Source: Alitabrizicola rongguiensis
GTDB lineage: Bacteria; Pseudomonadota; Alphaproteobacteria; Rhodobacterales; Rhodobacteraceae
Assembly (NCBI RefSeq): GCF_021491355.1
Contig: NZ_JAKENF010000001.1
Coordinates: 1,116,001 to 1,180,000, forward strand
Reading direction: 5' to 3'
Length of the DNA: 64,000 nt
Shown: piece after piece, positions 16,942 to 24,836 of the stretch
How positions within the stretch are numbered: position 1 is the first letter of the stretch
Layout: each line of letters opens with the position of its first letter
Position numbers and translations under genes: made by a program
Notes under the pieces: model-generated
What the model saw: the letters and a program-made list of their open reading frames with translations, nothing else
The model's database searches: none
Told to the model about the DNA's origin: nothing

Positions 16942-17952
16942 TCATGCCCAGTTGCCCTTGGACATCAGTCCGAGGATCTCGAGCTGGCGCCAGTTGATGT
17001 ATTTCTCTGACCACTTGCACCAAAGCTCGGGCTGGCGGGACAGTCCTTCACGATATGCGCGGTACTCGTGACTGGCGGCATAGTGTTGCCTGCGATCCAT
17101 CTCCTCCTCGGCTTTGGCCGGGAAGGTGTCGAGAAACTTGGCATGCAGCAGGCATCCCGATGCCTTTTCCCCACCCTGTTCGTCATAGACAAGGTTCAGG
17201 CCTCGCGGCAGGAGCATGTGGGTGGAACTGGCAAAGACGTAGTTCCGGTGCCATTTTACCAGCGGGATCTTGTTCAGCGCCGGAGCCCGCGCCGGGGCGT
17301 CCTGAAAGAAATGCCGCGCTCGCGGGCCACCTTGTATCCACAGGTTGCCGTAGATCTTGTCTCGCGCGATCTGATAGTTTCCGGAGTCGAACCAACTCGC
17401 GATCTCGAACGGATCCTGACCTTCGCGATAGGCTTCTCCGTCGATCGGACCTTTCGGGTACATGTCGAGCAGCATGGCCGAGAAGGAACGGATCGCCGAA
17501 CTGTCCAGCCAGTCGGTCAGCGCCCGAAGCGGGCGGGTATCGCAGAACGGATAGACGAAGAACTCGTCAGGATCGACTGTCAGCGTCCAATGCCCGTGGC
17601 CATAGCGGCGCAATAGCCCATTCAGCCAGTCCATCCCGAACCGGGCCCTCTTGTAGCTTGCCTCGGTATGCCAAAGTGAGACGTCAGGCTGTTGGGCAAG
17701 CCATTCGCGTGAACCGTCCGTGGAGTCATTGTCCACGATCAGGAAATGATTGACGCCCAGCTTGCGATAGTAGTCCAGGAAATAAGGCAGCCTGATGCGT
17801 TCGTTGCGCAGGACAGCGAATGCCAGGATGTCATGGTGCCGAATGCTTTGCACCCGGCTCATGAGCGGGCGCAATTCCCTGCCCTTGCGCCAGGCGCGGA
17901 ACCGCCAGCGTCGGCGGATCAGCCGCAACCTATAACTTCTGAACAAGTTCAA
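16942..17952 (-). CDS. Glycosyltransferase, GT2/GT92-like
   Basis: A 336-residue enzyme of the Glyco_tranf_2_4 type. After a basic N-terminus, residues 45-150 show the GT-A fold elements: FAVLRNERIRLPYFLDYY, HFLIVDNDSTDGSREWL and the metal-binding TVDPDEFFVY. The C-terminal part contains HRNYVFAS and several Trp/His-rich segments typical of the family. It is cytoplasmic by prediction. It sits in the galU-to-sulfotransferase run, 39 bases after the GT4 gene and 13 bases before the GT14 gene. The sugar specificity is unknown. Confidence 0.8.
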   Translation of the reverse strand: MNLFRSYRLRLIRRRWRFRAWRKGRELRPLMSRVQSIRHHDILAFAVLRNERIRLPYFLDYYRKLGVNHFLIVDNDSTDGSREWLAQQPDVSLWHTEASYKRARFGMDWLNGLLRRYGHGHWTLTVDPDEFFVYPFCDTRPLRALTDWLDSSAIRSFSAMLLDMYPKGPIDGEAYREGQDPFEIASWFDSGNYQIARDKIYGNLWIQGGPRARHFFQDAPARAPALNKIPLVKWHRNYVFASSTHMLLPRGLNLVYDEQGGEKASGCLLHAKFLDTFPAKAEEEMDRRQHYAASHEYRAYREGLSRQPELWCKWSEKYINWRQLEILGLMSKGNWA

Positions 17953-17991
17953 TCCGCGCCCTGCCCCCGATGCCCTGCCTCTTGGGTCGAC

Positions 17992-19182
17992 CTATAGCGG
18001 CTGGCTTAAAACGCGGTTGAAATGGCTTCCCCATTCAGGTGGTCGGCGGATTGTATGTCTCCGTCGTTCCATCCTGTCGCGCTGCCGGCCTGTCTTCATC
18101 AGCCCGTCCATCGTCTCCAACCAAGAATAGCCATCGCCCTCCTTCAGGTAAACCGGATAGTCGCCGAGCATTTCTTCGAACACGGGGAGCGGCAAGCAAA
18201 GCACGGGGCATCCCCGCGCCGCAGCCTCGATGGGTGGGAGTCCGAAGCCCTCCGCCCTTGATGGGAAGAGCAGGGCTTCGGCGCCCACCATCAGCGAGGC
18301 AATTGCGCCGTCGGACAGGTTGGCGCATTCGAACACCGTTTGTCCGATCATGGGCAGCCTGTCGAGGCGGCTGAAGACGGCGTCATTGCGCCATCCCCGG
18401 CGACCGGCGATGACAAGGCAGGGGATTTCGGCCAAGGGACGGGTTCTGTGCATCTCCTCCCAAAGGTCGAGCAGGAAATCGTAACCCTTGCGCGGTTCGA
18501 TCGTACCGATGGCCAGGAAGTAGGGCCGTCCTGCCAGCAGGTCGACAACCTGACGGTCTGGAGCGGCATCTACCTGGTCGATCCCCAGTGGCGCGACAAC
18601 GATCGGCGGAACGCGACCAAGGTCTTTCAGCGCAGCGCGGACGTCTGCCCCCGTGGTGTTGCAGGTGCAGATGATACGGTCCGCTTCCCGGGCGACCGCC
18701 TTCATCTTGCGCCTGAAGCTGGCTTGCGTGCCGGGCCGGGTGAATTCTGGGTGCTGGAGTGGGATCACATCATGGATCAGCACGGTGATGCGGCAGCGAG
18801 CGAACTTCCGAAAGGCCCTCAGCCGCCAGCGAGACAGGTTGGCGTGACCGACATTGTAGTATTCGGCGCCGGCGGGCACATGCCGGCGAAGCGGGAGGGC
18901 TGCAATCGGCCCGCTCGCAATTGCGAGCGGCGCAAGCAGGCCTCGACCTCGCTTTGCCGGAGGCGCAGCGGCGTGCAACGCAAGCCGCAAGCGCTCCATG
19001 CCCGGGCGATCAAGCAAGTAGAAACCCCGCCCGGCCCTGGCCAGGCCGAAGACGGGGACCGTGTCATTCAGGAACCTGTCGAGATATGCAAGCTCGACGC
19101 GATCAACCCCGGTCGGCGGTCCTGACCCGATCCGTGACAGGAGTCGGGTCAGGTCGAGAATCCGCGCCCGAGGGGCAACCAC
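17992..19182 (-). CDS. GT4-family glycosyltransferase
   Basis: A 396-residue GT-B fold enzyme of the Glycos_transf_1 family. The C-terminal domain shows FLAIGTIEPRKGYDFLLD, the nucleotide-sugar loop, and LLFPSRAEGFGLPPIEAAARG, whose E-x-x-G-L-P-x-x-E pattern is the GT4 signature. The N-terminal acceptor domain is less conserved (LTRLLSRIGSGPPTGVDRVEL). The start is GTG at 19182, three bases after the galU stop, so the two genes are probably translated from one message. Function: transfer of a hexose from an NDP-sugar to a growing polysaccharide; specificity unknown. Confidence 0.82.
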   Translation of the reverse strand: MVAPRARILDLTRLLSRIGSGPPTGVDRVELAYLDRFLNDTVPVFGLARAGRGFYLLDRPGMERLRLALHAAAPPAKRGRGLLAPLAIASGPIAALPLRRHVPAGAEYYNVGHANLSRWRLRAFRKFARCRITVLIHDVIPLQHPEFTRPGTQASFRRKMKAVAREADRIICTCNTTGADVRAALKDLGRVPPIVVAPLGIDQVDAAPDRQVVDLLAGRPYFLAIGTIEPRKGYDFLLDLWEEMHRTRPLAEIPCLVIAGRRGWRNDAVFSRLDRLPMIGQTVFECANLSDGAIASLMVGAEALLFPSRAEGFGLPPIEAAARGCPVLCLPLPVFEEMLGDYPVYLKEGDGYSWLETMDGLMKTGRQRDRMERRRHTIRRPPEWGSHFNRVLSQPL

Positions 19183-19185
19183 CTG

Positions 19186-20082
19186 CTATTGCGCCGCCTT
19201 CTGCTGCGCGATCATGTGGTGCAGATAGTCCGAGAACTCTTCGGCCAGATCGCTCCGCGCCAGGCCGAAAGCCACTGTGGCCTGAAGGAAGCCGGCCTTG
19301 GAGCCGCAATCGTAGCGCTGACCGCGGAAGCGGAAGCCATAGACCGGGTTGCCCGCCGTGATCTCGTCGGCGATTGCGTCGGTCAGCTGGATTTCTCCGC
19401 CTGCGCCCTGCTTCATGCGGTTAAGGTTGTCCAGAACCGTAGGCGACAGGATGTAGCGGCCAATGACGGCAAGGTTCGACGGCGCTTCTTCGGCCTTCGG
19501 CTTTTCGACCATGCCCTTGACCGAGACGAGCGTACCCATGTCATCCTTGATGTCGAGCACGCCGTAGGACGAAGCCTTGGCCGGTGAAACCTCCATCGCG
19601 GCAACCATGTTGCCACCGGTTTCCTCGTAAGTCTCGACCATCTGCTGCAGACAGGGCTTTTCAGCAGCGATCACGTCATCGGGCAGCAGCACCGCGAAGG
19701 GCTCGTCGCCAACCAGACGGCGGGCGCACCAGACGGCATGACCTAGGCCAAGTGCCTTCTGCTGCCGCACATAGGCGATGGCACCCGACTCCATGTCGGT
19801 AGCCTTGAGGACCTCAAGCAGATCCTTCTTGTTCTTGGCTTTGAGCTCGGCCTCGATGATGGGCGCGTGATCGAAGTAGTCCTCGAGCGCGCTCTTGCCG
19901 CGAGACGTGACGAAGATGAATTCGGTGATGCCTGCCGCGCGCGCCTCGTCGATCGCGTACTGGATCAGGGGCCGGTCGACGAGCGTCATGATCTCTTTTG
20001 GGATCGACTTGGTCGCGGGAAGAAAACGGGTTCCAAGACCTGCAACCGGGAAGACGGCTTTAGTCACCTTGTATTTTGTCAT
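19186..20082 (-). CDS. galU: UTP-glucose-1-phosphate uridylyltransferase
   Basis: A 298-residue cytoplasmic nucleotidyltransferase that makes UDP-glucose from UTP and glucose 1-phosphate. The N-terminal nucleotide-binding motif AVFPVAGLGTRFLPATKS is followed by PKEIMTLVDRP, LLPDDVI and VEKPKAEEAPS, all typical of GalU. The length matches the family. It is the first gene of the block galU-GT4-GT-GT14-sulfotransferase; the 168 bases before it (20083-20250) may contain its promoter, and I see no other gene there. UDP-glucose is the probable donor precursor for the neighbouring glycosyltransferases. Confidence 0.95.
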   Translation of the reverse strand: MTKYKVTKAVFPVAGLGTRFLPATKSIPKEIMTLVDRPLIQYAIDEARAAGITEFIFVTSRGKSALEDYFDHAPIIEAELKAKNKKDLLEVLKATDMESGAIAYVRQQKALGLGHAVWCARRLVGDEPFAVLLPDDVIAAEKPCLQQMVETYEETGGNMVAAMEVSPAKASSYGVLDIKDDMGTLVSVKGMVEKPKAEEAPSNLAVIGRYILSPTVLDNLNRMKQGAGGEIQLTDAIADEITAGNPVYGFRFRGQRYDCGSKAGFLQATVAFGLARSDLAEEFSDYLHHMIAQQKAAQ

Positions 20083-20250
20083 TTCTCTTCTCTAATTCAG
20101 CTCTCAATAGGTCGCTGCGCGCGCCCTCATATCCGGGCAAGGCCGACTAGTCACATAGAAATCTGACAGGATTCTGGCATAAAGGCAAAGAAGCGTGACG
20201 TTGCCGGATATTCGTTGTTTCCGGCGAAACATCGCCGATCACGGCCACTC

Positions 20251-21477
20251 TCACGGCGATTTGCTCAACCCTCGCACAAATCGGAATCTTTTCGCCTCTC
20301 GCGCCAACCTTTTGCGCGGGTCGCGATCGGCGAGAACCGGGCTCGTCCGGTCGGATCTGCCCAGGATTCCTCCTGTCTGCCACCATATTCCGCTCACGAA
20401 TCGCTCACGATGGCGCAGCAGGCCCGGCGTGAACTCCACGACCGACACGATGCGCCCGTCGCTGGCGTGATGCTCTGCCTCCTCACGCAGCCGGCGGCGA
20501 GTCCAGATCCAGCCTGACAGCAAGACCGCATCGCGCGGCCCGGTCCCTGGCATCAGGCAGAATGGGCTTTCTTGCGACTGGACCGGCTGAAGCGCGCGAA
20601 GCGCCCGGCTCATTCCATCGGCAATGCCTGTCTCCAGCGTGGCCTCGAGCTTTGCGATGTCGCCAGGTTCGATCGCACCGTCGATCATCAGCCGGATCAG
20701 GCGGTCGCGCTGCCCCCGCCGCAGCCGGTCGACAACCTGTTCAACCCGTGTCGGCGCATGGCGACGCGCGAAGACGGCGGCGCTGGCCCCGATCTCGTGC
20801 AGGTCACGCGGCGTTCGATCCGCGCGGCGCCGTTCGCTTGCCGCAAAGCCATGCTGCACGATGGCCAAGGGCACCACGGCCGCAAGGCCTCCGCTTTCGG
20901 CCAGGCGCAGGTTCACATCAGCATCATCCAGGAAGTAGCGAAAGGCTGGATCGAACCCGCCTGCCGCCAGCAACGTCTGTCGGCGAAACGCGCAATTGGT
21001 TCCTTGGGTCTTAACGGCGCCCCGGCCTGTGCCGCGATGCAGGCTGACCGCATCCGGAACATCCAACGGATGATCCTGGCCGTCGCTATCCACTTCCAGT
21101 GCGCGCCACTGCCAGGAAATGCCGTTACGCCCCCGGACAAATCCGCCGGCCTGGCCGACCAAGGGATCCTTGAACGGGGCGGTCAGCAAGCGCAGCCAGG
21201 TCGGCTCTGCCACCGCGTCGTCATCGATGAAGGCGACGACATCGCCTGCGGCCATTGCAAGGCCGACGTTTCGTGCAGCAGCGATGTTCGCCTCGTCGAA
21301 GACCGCCAGTTTCAGCGGCAATCCAAGCTTCGTCACGTCCTGGGCCGCGGCTGGATCAGCAACGACGATGACCTCCATCAGGGGATGGTCCTGCAGACGC
21401 AGCGCGGCGAGGCATCGAAGAAGAAGCTCCGTCCGATGACGGCTGACGACAATGACGCTGACCGGCGTGTCGGTCAT
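20251..21477 (-). CDS. GT2-family glycosyltransferase
   Basis: A 408-residue protein whose first 220 residues form a GT-A domain of family 2: PVSVIVVSRHRTELLLRCL, IAAARNVGLAMAAGDVVAFIDDDAV, with the Asp-x-Asp metal site, and TNCAFRRQTLLAAGGFD. The C-terminal 180 residues are not recognised. The ATG at 21477 overlaps the kdsB stop by four bases. It is cytoplasmic or membrane-peripheral with no clear transmembrane helix. The acceptor is unknown; its coupling to kdsB suggests a Kdo-containing glycan or LPS core. Confidence 0.82.
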   Translation of the reverse strand: MTDTPVSVIVVSRHRTELLLRCLAALRLQDHPLMEVIVVADPAAAQDVTKLGLPLKLAVFDEANIAAARNVGLAMAAGDVVAFIDDDAVAEPTWLRLLTAPFKDPLVGQAGGFVRGRNGISWQWRALEVDSDGQDHPLDVPDAVSLHRGTGRGAVKTQGTNCAFRRQTLLAAGGFDPAFRYFLDDADVNLRLAESGGLAAVVPLAIVQHGFAASERRRADRTPRDLHEIGASAAVFARRHAPTRVEQVVDRLRRGQRDRLIRLMIDGAIEPGDIAKLEATLETGIADGMSRALRALQPVQSQESPFCLMPGTGPRDAVLLSGWIWTRRRLREEAEHHASDGRIVSVVEFTPGLLRHRERFVSGIWWQTGGILGRSDRTSPVLADRDPRKRLAREAKRFRFVRGLSKSP

Positions 21478-22271
21478 GCGCCTCCCATCTCGGCCAGCAT
21501 CGTCTCGATCCGGGCGACGTCCTCGGGGTTGTTCAGCTCCCAGAACAGCCTGCCGCGCGCCTGAACCTCGACGCAAAGGACGTTGCGCCCGTTTTCAAGG
21601 AAGCGCAGTTGCTCAAGGCCTTCCAGACGCTCAAGCGGTCCTTGTTCCCAGTCGGCATAGGCTTGAAGCGCGGCAGGGCGATACGCATAGACTCCGACAT
21701 GATGGAATACGGGCGTCGCTTCGTGATCGCCATAGATCTGCCCGGTATAGGGAATGACCTCTTTCGAGAAGTAGAGCGCCCGCCCGCCCGCGCCGAAGAC
21801 CGCAGTCGTGCCGCCGACACGACCGGCCCGGCGATCGGCCAGGAACCCGTTCAGCGCCCGGCCATCCGCACGCAGGACGGGGGTCGCAACATCGGCCCCG
21901 GGGGCTGCGCGAAGTCCAGCCACAAGGTCTTCGACGAACCAGGGCGGGGTCAGGGGCGCATCGCCTTGAAGGTTCACCACGATCTCGTAGCCCGGAAGGC
22001 GCGCCGCAACCTCGGCGCAGCGCTCTGTGCCGTTCAGCCAGTCGGAGGAGGTCATGATCACCTCCGCACCAAAGGCCTCGGCGTGGTCCCGGATCCGGGT
22101 ATCGTCGGTGGCCACGACCACACGATCTGCCACGCGAACGCTGCGAGCTGCCTCCCAGCTACGACGGATCAGGCTCTTCGAGACGCCATCCGGTCCCTTG
22201 AGCTCGACCAGCGGCTTGCCCGGATAGCGGGTTGAGGCGTAGCGAGCTGGAATTGCGATCAGCACGCTCAT
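21474..22271 (-). CDS. kdsB: CMP-Kdo synthetase
   Basis: A 265-residue 3-deoxy-manno-octulosonate cytidylyltransferase that activates Kdo with CTP. The N-terminal LIAIPARYASTRYPGKPL is the family signature. Other conserved elements are VVVATDDTRI, MTSSDWLNGTERCAE (usually TSxxHxSGTDR, here changed) and VNLQGDAPL. The altered GTERC box could indicate a specialised paralogue, as found in capsule loci, rather than the LPS housekeeping copy. It overlaps cysQ and the GT2 gene by four bases each. KdsD lies about 11 kb away on the other strand. Confidence 0.85.
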   Translation of the reverse strand: MSVLIAIPARYASTRYPGKPLVELKGPDGVSKSLIRRSWEAARSVRVADRVVVATDDTRIRDHAEAFGAEVIMTSSDWLNGTERCAEVAARLPGYEIVVNLQGDAPLTPPWFVEDLVAGLRAAPGADVATPVLRADGRALNGFLADRRAGRVGGTTAVFGAGGRALYFSKEVIPYTGQIYGDHEATPVFHHVGVYAYRPAALQAYADWEQGPLERLEGLEQLRFLENGRNVLCVEVQARGRLFWELNNPEDVARIETMLAEMGGA

Positions 22272-23062
22272 TGCTTCAGGTCCACACCTGGCGCGAAAGC
22301 GATGAAGAAGGGATTGTCCCAGCCCGGCTTTCCGTAGGTCAGCGGGTCATGTGTGTCATAGCGCACCACTTTCCCGCCGGCGCCGCGCAGGACGGCATCG
22401 CCGGCGGCGGTGTCCCACTCCATCGTCCGCCCAAGACGGGGGTAAAGATCGGCCTCACCAGTCGCGACAAGGCAGAACTTCAGCGATGATCCTGCGCTGG
22501 TCATGTCGCGCACGGCATATTTCGCAATGTAGTCGTCCGTCGCCTGATCACGGTGAGATTTCGAGGCGACGACCATCAGCGCGGCATTGTCGGGGCGCGA
22601 CACCCGCAGTTCGGTCTGTTTGCCGGGGCGGTCGCGATCGTGCGGGCCAACCTCCTCGACCGAGCGGCCGTCGGCCAGAGTGTAGAAGAGCCTCGATTTT
22701 GCCGGGGCGTAGACCACGCCGCGCGTTGGCACACCGTCTTCGACATAGGCGATGTTAACGGTGAAATCGCCGCGCCGCTGGACGAACTCTTTGGTGCCGT
22801 CCAACGGATCGACGATCAGGAAGGTCGAGGCGGTCTGACCATGCGAGGCCGCTTGCTCTTCGGTGATCAGCGGCAGATCGGGAAAGGCTGCGCGCAGCCC
22901 GGCAGAGATCAACGCATCTGCGGCTTCGTCGGCTTCGGTAACCGGGCTGGTGTCGGACTTTGCCTTCACCTGGAAATCCGGGCCGCTGTAGATTGCCATG
23001 ATCCGGTCGCCAGCCTCGAGCGCCAGTCGGCGCATCACTGTCAGCAAGCGATCGTGATCCAT
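22268..23062 (-). CDS. cysQ: 3'(2'),5'-bisphosphate nucleotidase CysQ
   Basis: A 264-residue magnesium-dependent, lithium-sensitive phosphatase of the inositol-monophosphatase fold. The metal sites are visible: ITEEQ, VDPLDGTKEF, and the C-terminal MEWDTAAGDAVL. CysQ hydrolyses PAP to AMP. PAP accumulates when PAPS-dependent sulfotransferases or PAPS reductase act and inhibits them. I start at ATG 23062; a longer frame reaches 23212 but adds a non-family extension across the divergent promoter. It is the first gene of cysQ-kdsB-GT2, diverging from the exporter permease 139 bases away. A sulfotransferase gene on the same strand 7 kb downstream makes a glycan-sulfation role plausible. Confidence 0.93.
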   Translation of the reverse strand: MDHDRLLTVMRRLALEAGDRIMAIYSGPDFQVKAKSDTSPVTEADEAADALISAGLRAAFPDLPLITEEQAASHGQTASTFLIVDPLDGTKEFVQRRGDFTVNIAYVEDGVPTRGVVYAPAKSRLFYTLADGRSVEEVGPHDRDRPGKQTELRVSRPDNAALMVVASKSHRDQATDDYIAKYAVRDMTSAGSSLKFCLVATGEADLYPRLGRTMEWDTAAGDAVLRGAGGKVVRYDTHDPLTYGKPGWDNPFFIAFAPGVDLKQ

Positions 23063-23201
23063 ATGTGGTCTCCAGCCTTGTCCAGTCGCCGCAGTTGAAT
23101 AATTGCGGCATGTTCTTATGATGTGGCGCAAAGGGAACGGCAAGATTTCCCTGTGCAGATTGCGGCGAGACCCCTCTTCGCCCCCGAGGAAGCAGACAGG
23201 C

Positions 23202-24023
23202 ATGTTCCGCACCCCGACGAACCCGTCACGCCTGCGCTCCGCTTTCGCGATGATGGAGGTGACGTTTCATGCCGCGGTGCGCCGGGTGCGCAAGTCGCAC
23301 CGCAACGCGGCCTTCGGCCTTATGATGAACATCGCCCAGTCGGTACTGTTCGTGGTTCTGCTCTACCTGGTTTTCGACCTTCTCGGCATGCGGCGGACGG
23401 CAGTGCGGGGCGATTTCATGCTCTACACCATGACTGGCGTCTTCATGTTCATGACCTTCAGCAAGACGATGGGCGCGGTTGCGGGGGCCGAGAATTCAAC
23501 TTCGCAGATGATGAAGCATGCGCCGATGAACACCTTCGTCTCGATAGGCGCGGCGGCGCTATCGTCGCTCTATATCCAGATCCTCTCGGCGGGGGTGATC
23601 CTTTTCTTCTATGACGTGGTTTTCAATCCGATCACCATAGATGAGCCCGTCGGTGCCCTGATGACGCTCCTCATGGCGTGGATCTGGGGCATGTCGGTAG
23701 GCATGGTCTTTCTAGCTGCAAGGCCTTGGTCGCCGAACCTGTTCGGGCTGGCGGCGACGATCTTTCAGCGGCTGAACCTGCTTTTCTCGGGCAAGATGTT
23801 CCTGGCCAATACTCTGTCCACGACGATGCTGGCGATGTTCTGGTGGAACCCCCTTTTCCATATCATCGACCAGAGCCGTGGCTACGTGTTTCTCAACTAT
23901 TCGCCGCGATTCACGTCGCTGACCTATCCGCTGAAGGTGACTCTGGCCTGTTTCATGGTGGGACTGCTGCTCGAAAACTTCACGCGCCGGCATGCATCGG
24001 CCAGCTGGAACGCCACGAACTAA
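23202..24023 (+). CDS. KpsM-like polysaccharide ABC exporter permease
   Basis: A 273-residue inner-membrane protein with about six hydrophobic segments in the ABC-2 transporter layout. It resembles the KpsM/RkpT/Wzm permeases that export capsular polysaccharide across the inner membrane. I chose ATG 23202 (MFRTPTNPSRLRSAF), which starts at the typical amphipathic N-terminal region; the upstream in-frame ATG overlaps the promoter region. The ATPase partner (KpsT) and the KpsE/KpsD-type exporters are not in the window and must be elsewhere. It diverges from cysQ-kdsB and overlaps the convergent alkB stop by four bases. Confidence 0.8.
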   Translation: MFRTPTNPSRLRSAFAMMEVTFHAAVRRVRKSHRNAAFGLMMNIAQSVLFVVLLYLVFDLLGMRRTAVRGDFMLYTMTGVFMFMTFSKTMGAVAGAENSTSQMMKHAPMNTFVSIGAAALSSLYIQILSAGVILFFYDVVFNPITIDEPVGALMTLLMAWIWGMSVGMVFLAARPWSPNLFGLAATIFQRLNLLFSGKMFLANTLSTTMLAMFWWNPLFHIIDQSRGYVFLNYSPRFTSLTYPLKVTLACFMVGLLLENFTRRHASASWNATN

Positions 24024-24646
24024 TCGCCCAGGTCCACAACGCGCAGTGTCAGGTTGATCCGGCCCGCCTGCGGGAGCAGGCTTGACGAGCCATGTCGCAC
24101 CCGGTCGATCCCGTGCCAGGCCAGCCGAGCCGCGCCCCCCAGTACGACAACGTCGCCAGAGGAAAGCCACAGGCTGCGCGTCGGGTCCTTTCGGTCGGTC
24201 CCGCCCATCCGGAACAGCGCGCTGTCACCGAGAGAGATCGACACGACCGGAAAGGTGAAGTCGCCCTCGTCCCGGTCCTGGTGCAGGCCCATCCGCGCGC
24301 CTTCGCCATAGAAGTTCACAAGGCAGCAATCCGGACGTCGGTCGAGACCCGTCACCTTGTCCCATAAGGAGAGAACCCGGGGCGGGATCGGGGGCCAGGC
24401 CATCCCCTGCGGATGGACAGGGGAATAGCGATAGCCATGGCGATCGGTTATCCAGCCCAGCCGGCCAGCGGCGGTCATGCGCACGCTCATCGGGCGGCCC
24501 CCTGGCGTCACTGGCGAAACGAAGGGAGCGGCGGCAACCACCTGACGCAAGTCTTCGACAAGCGCCACCTGCTCGCTGGGAGACAGAAGGCCGGGATAGA
24601 CCTCGAACCCGCCGATCCTGAGCTCTGGTTCCACCCTGACTCGCAT
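24020..24646 (-). CDS. alkB: AlkB-type alpha-ketoglutarate dioxygenase
   Basis: A 208-residue Fe(II)/2-oxoglutarate dioxygenase that reverses N-alkyl damage (1-methyladenine, 3-methylcytosine) in DNA and RNA by oxidative demethylation. The iron ligands are HQD in GLHQDRDEGD and the His in LAWHGIDRV. The 2-oxoglutarate-binding Arg and the AlkB signature R-x-N-x-T-x-R are in GRINLTLRVVD. The length fits the family. It diverges from dnaK (190 bases between starts) and converges with the exporter permease. No Ada box was recognised. Confidence 0.92.
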   Translation of the reverse strand: MRVRVEPELRIGGFEVYPGLLSPSEQVALVEDLRQVVAAAPFVSPVTPGGRPMSVRMTAAGRLGWITDRHGYRYSPVHPQGMAWPPIPPRVLSLWDKVTGLDRRPDCCLVNFYGEGARMGLHQDRDEGDFTFPVVSISLGDSALFRMGGTDRKDPTRSLWLSSGDVVVLGGAARLAWHGIDRVRHGSSSLLPQAGRINLTLRVVDLGD

Positions 24647-24692
24647 CTCGACCTTCCTGAACAGATTCCCTCAGAATCACGGGACCGTGACG

Positions 24693-24721
24693 CTTGCAGG
24701 CCCCATGACCCCCTCTTATAT
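24693..24721 (+). promoter_or_regulatory. Putative heat-shock (RpoH) promoter of dnaK
   Basis: CTTGCA (24693-24698) and TTATAT (24716-24721) are 17 bases apart, about 115 bases before the dnaK ATG. CTTG at -35 fits alphaproteobacterial RpoH promoters, and sigma-70 could also use it. No CIRCE element (HrcA site) is visible. Confidence 0.5.
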
Positions 24722-24836
24722 ACCCCTCGAAGCCGGGGCGGGCGGCCGCCTGACCCGGATCGAAATGGGATCGGGGACGGGAGGCCGCAATCGGCTCTTG
24801 CCCCCACAACATCGCCGAAAGAAGAGGTAGCAGAAT

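Noticed and set aside
24647-24836. CIRCE element upstream of dnaK
   Set aside because: No TTAGCACTC-type inverted repeat is present; the RpoH-like promoter explains heat-shock control instead.
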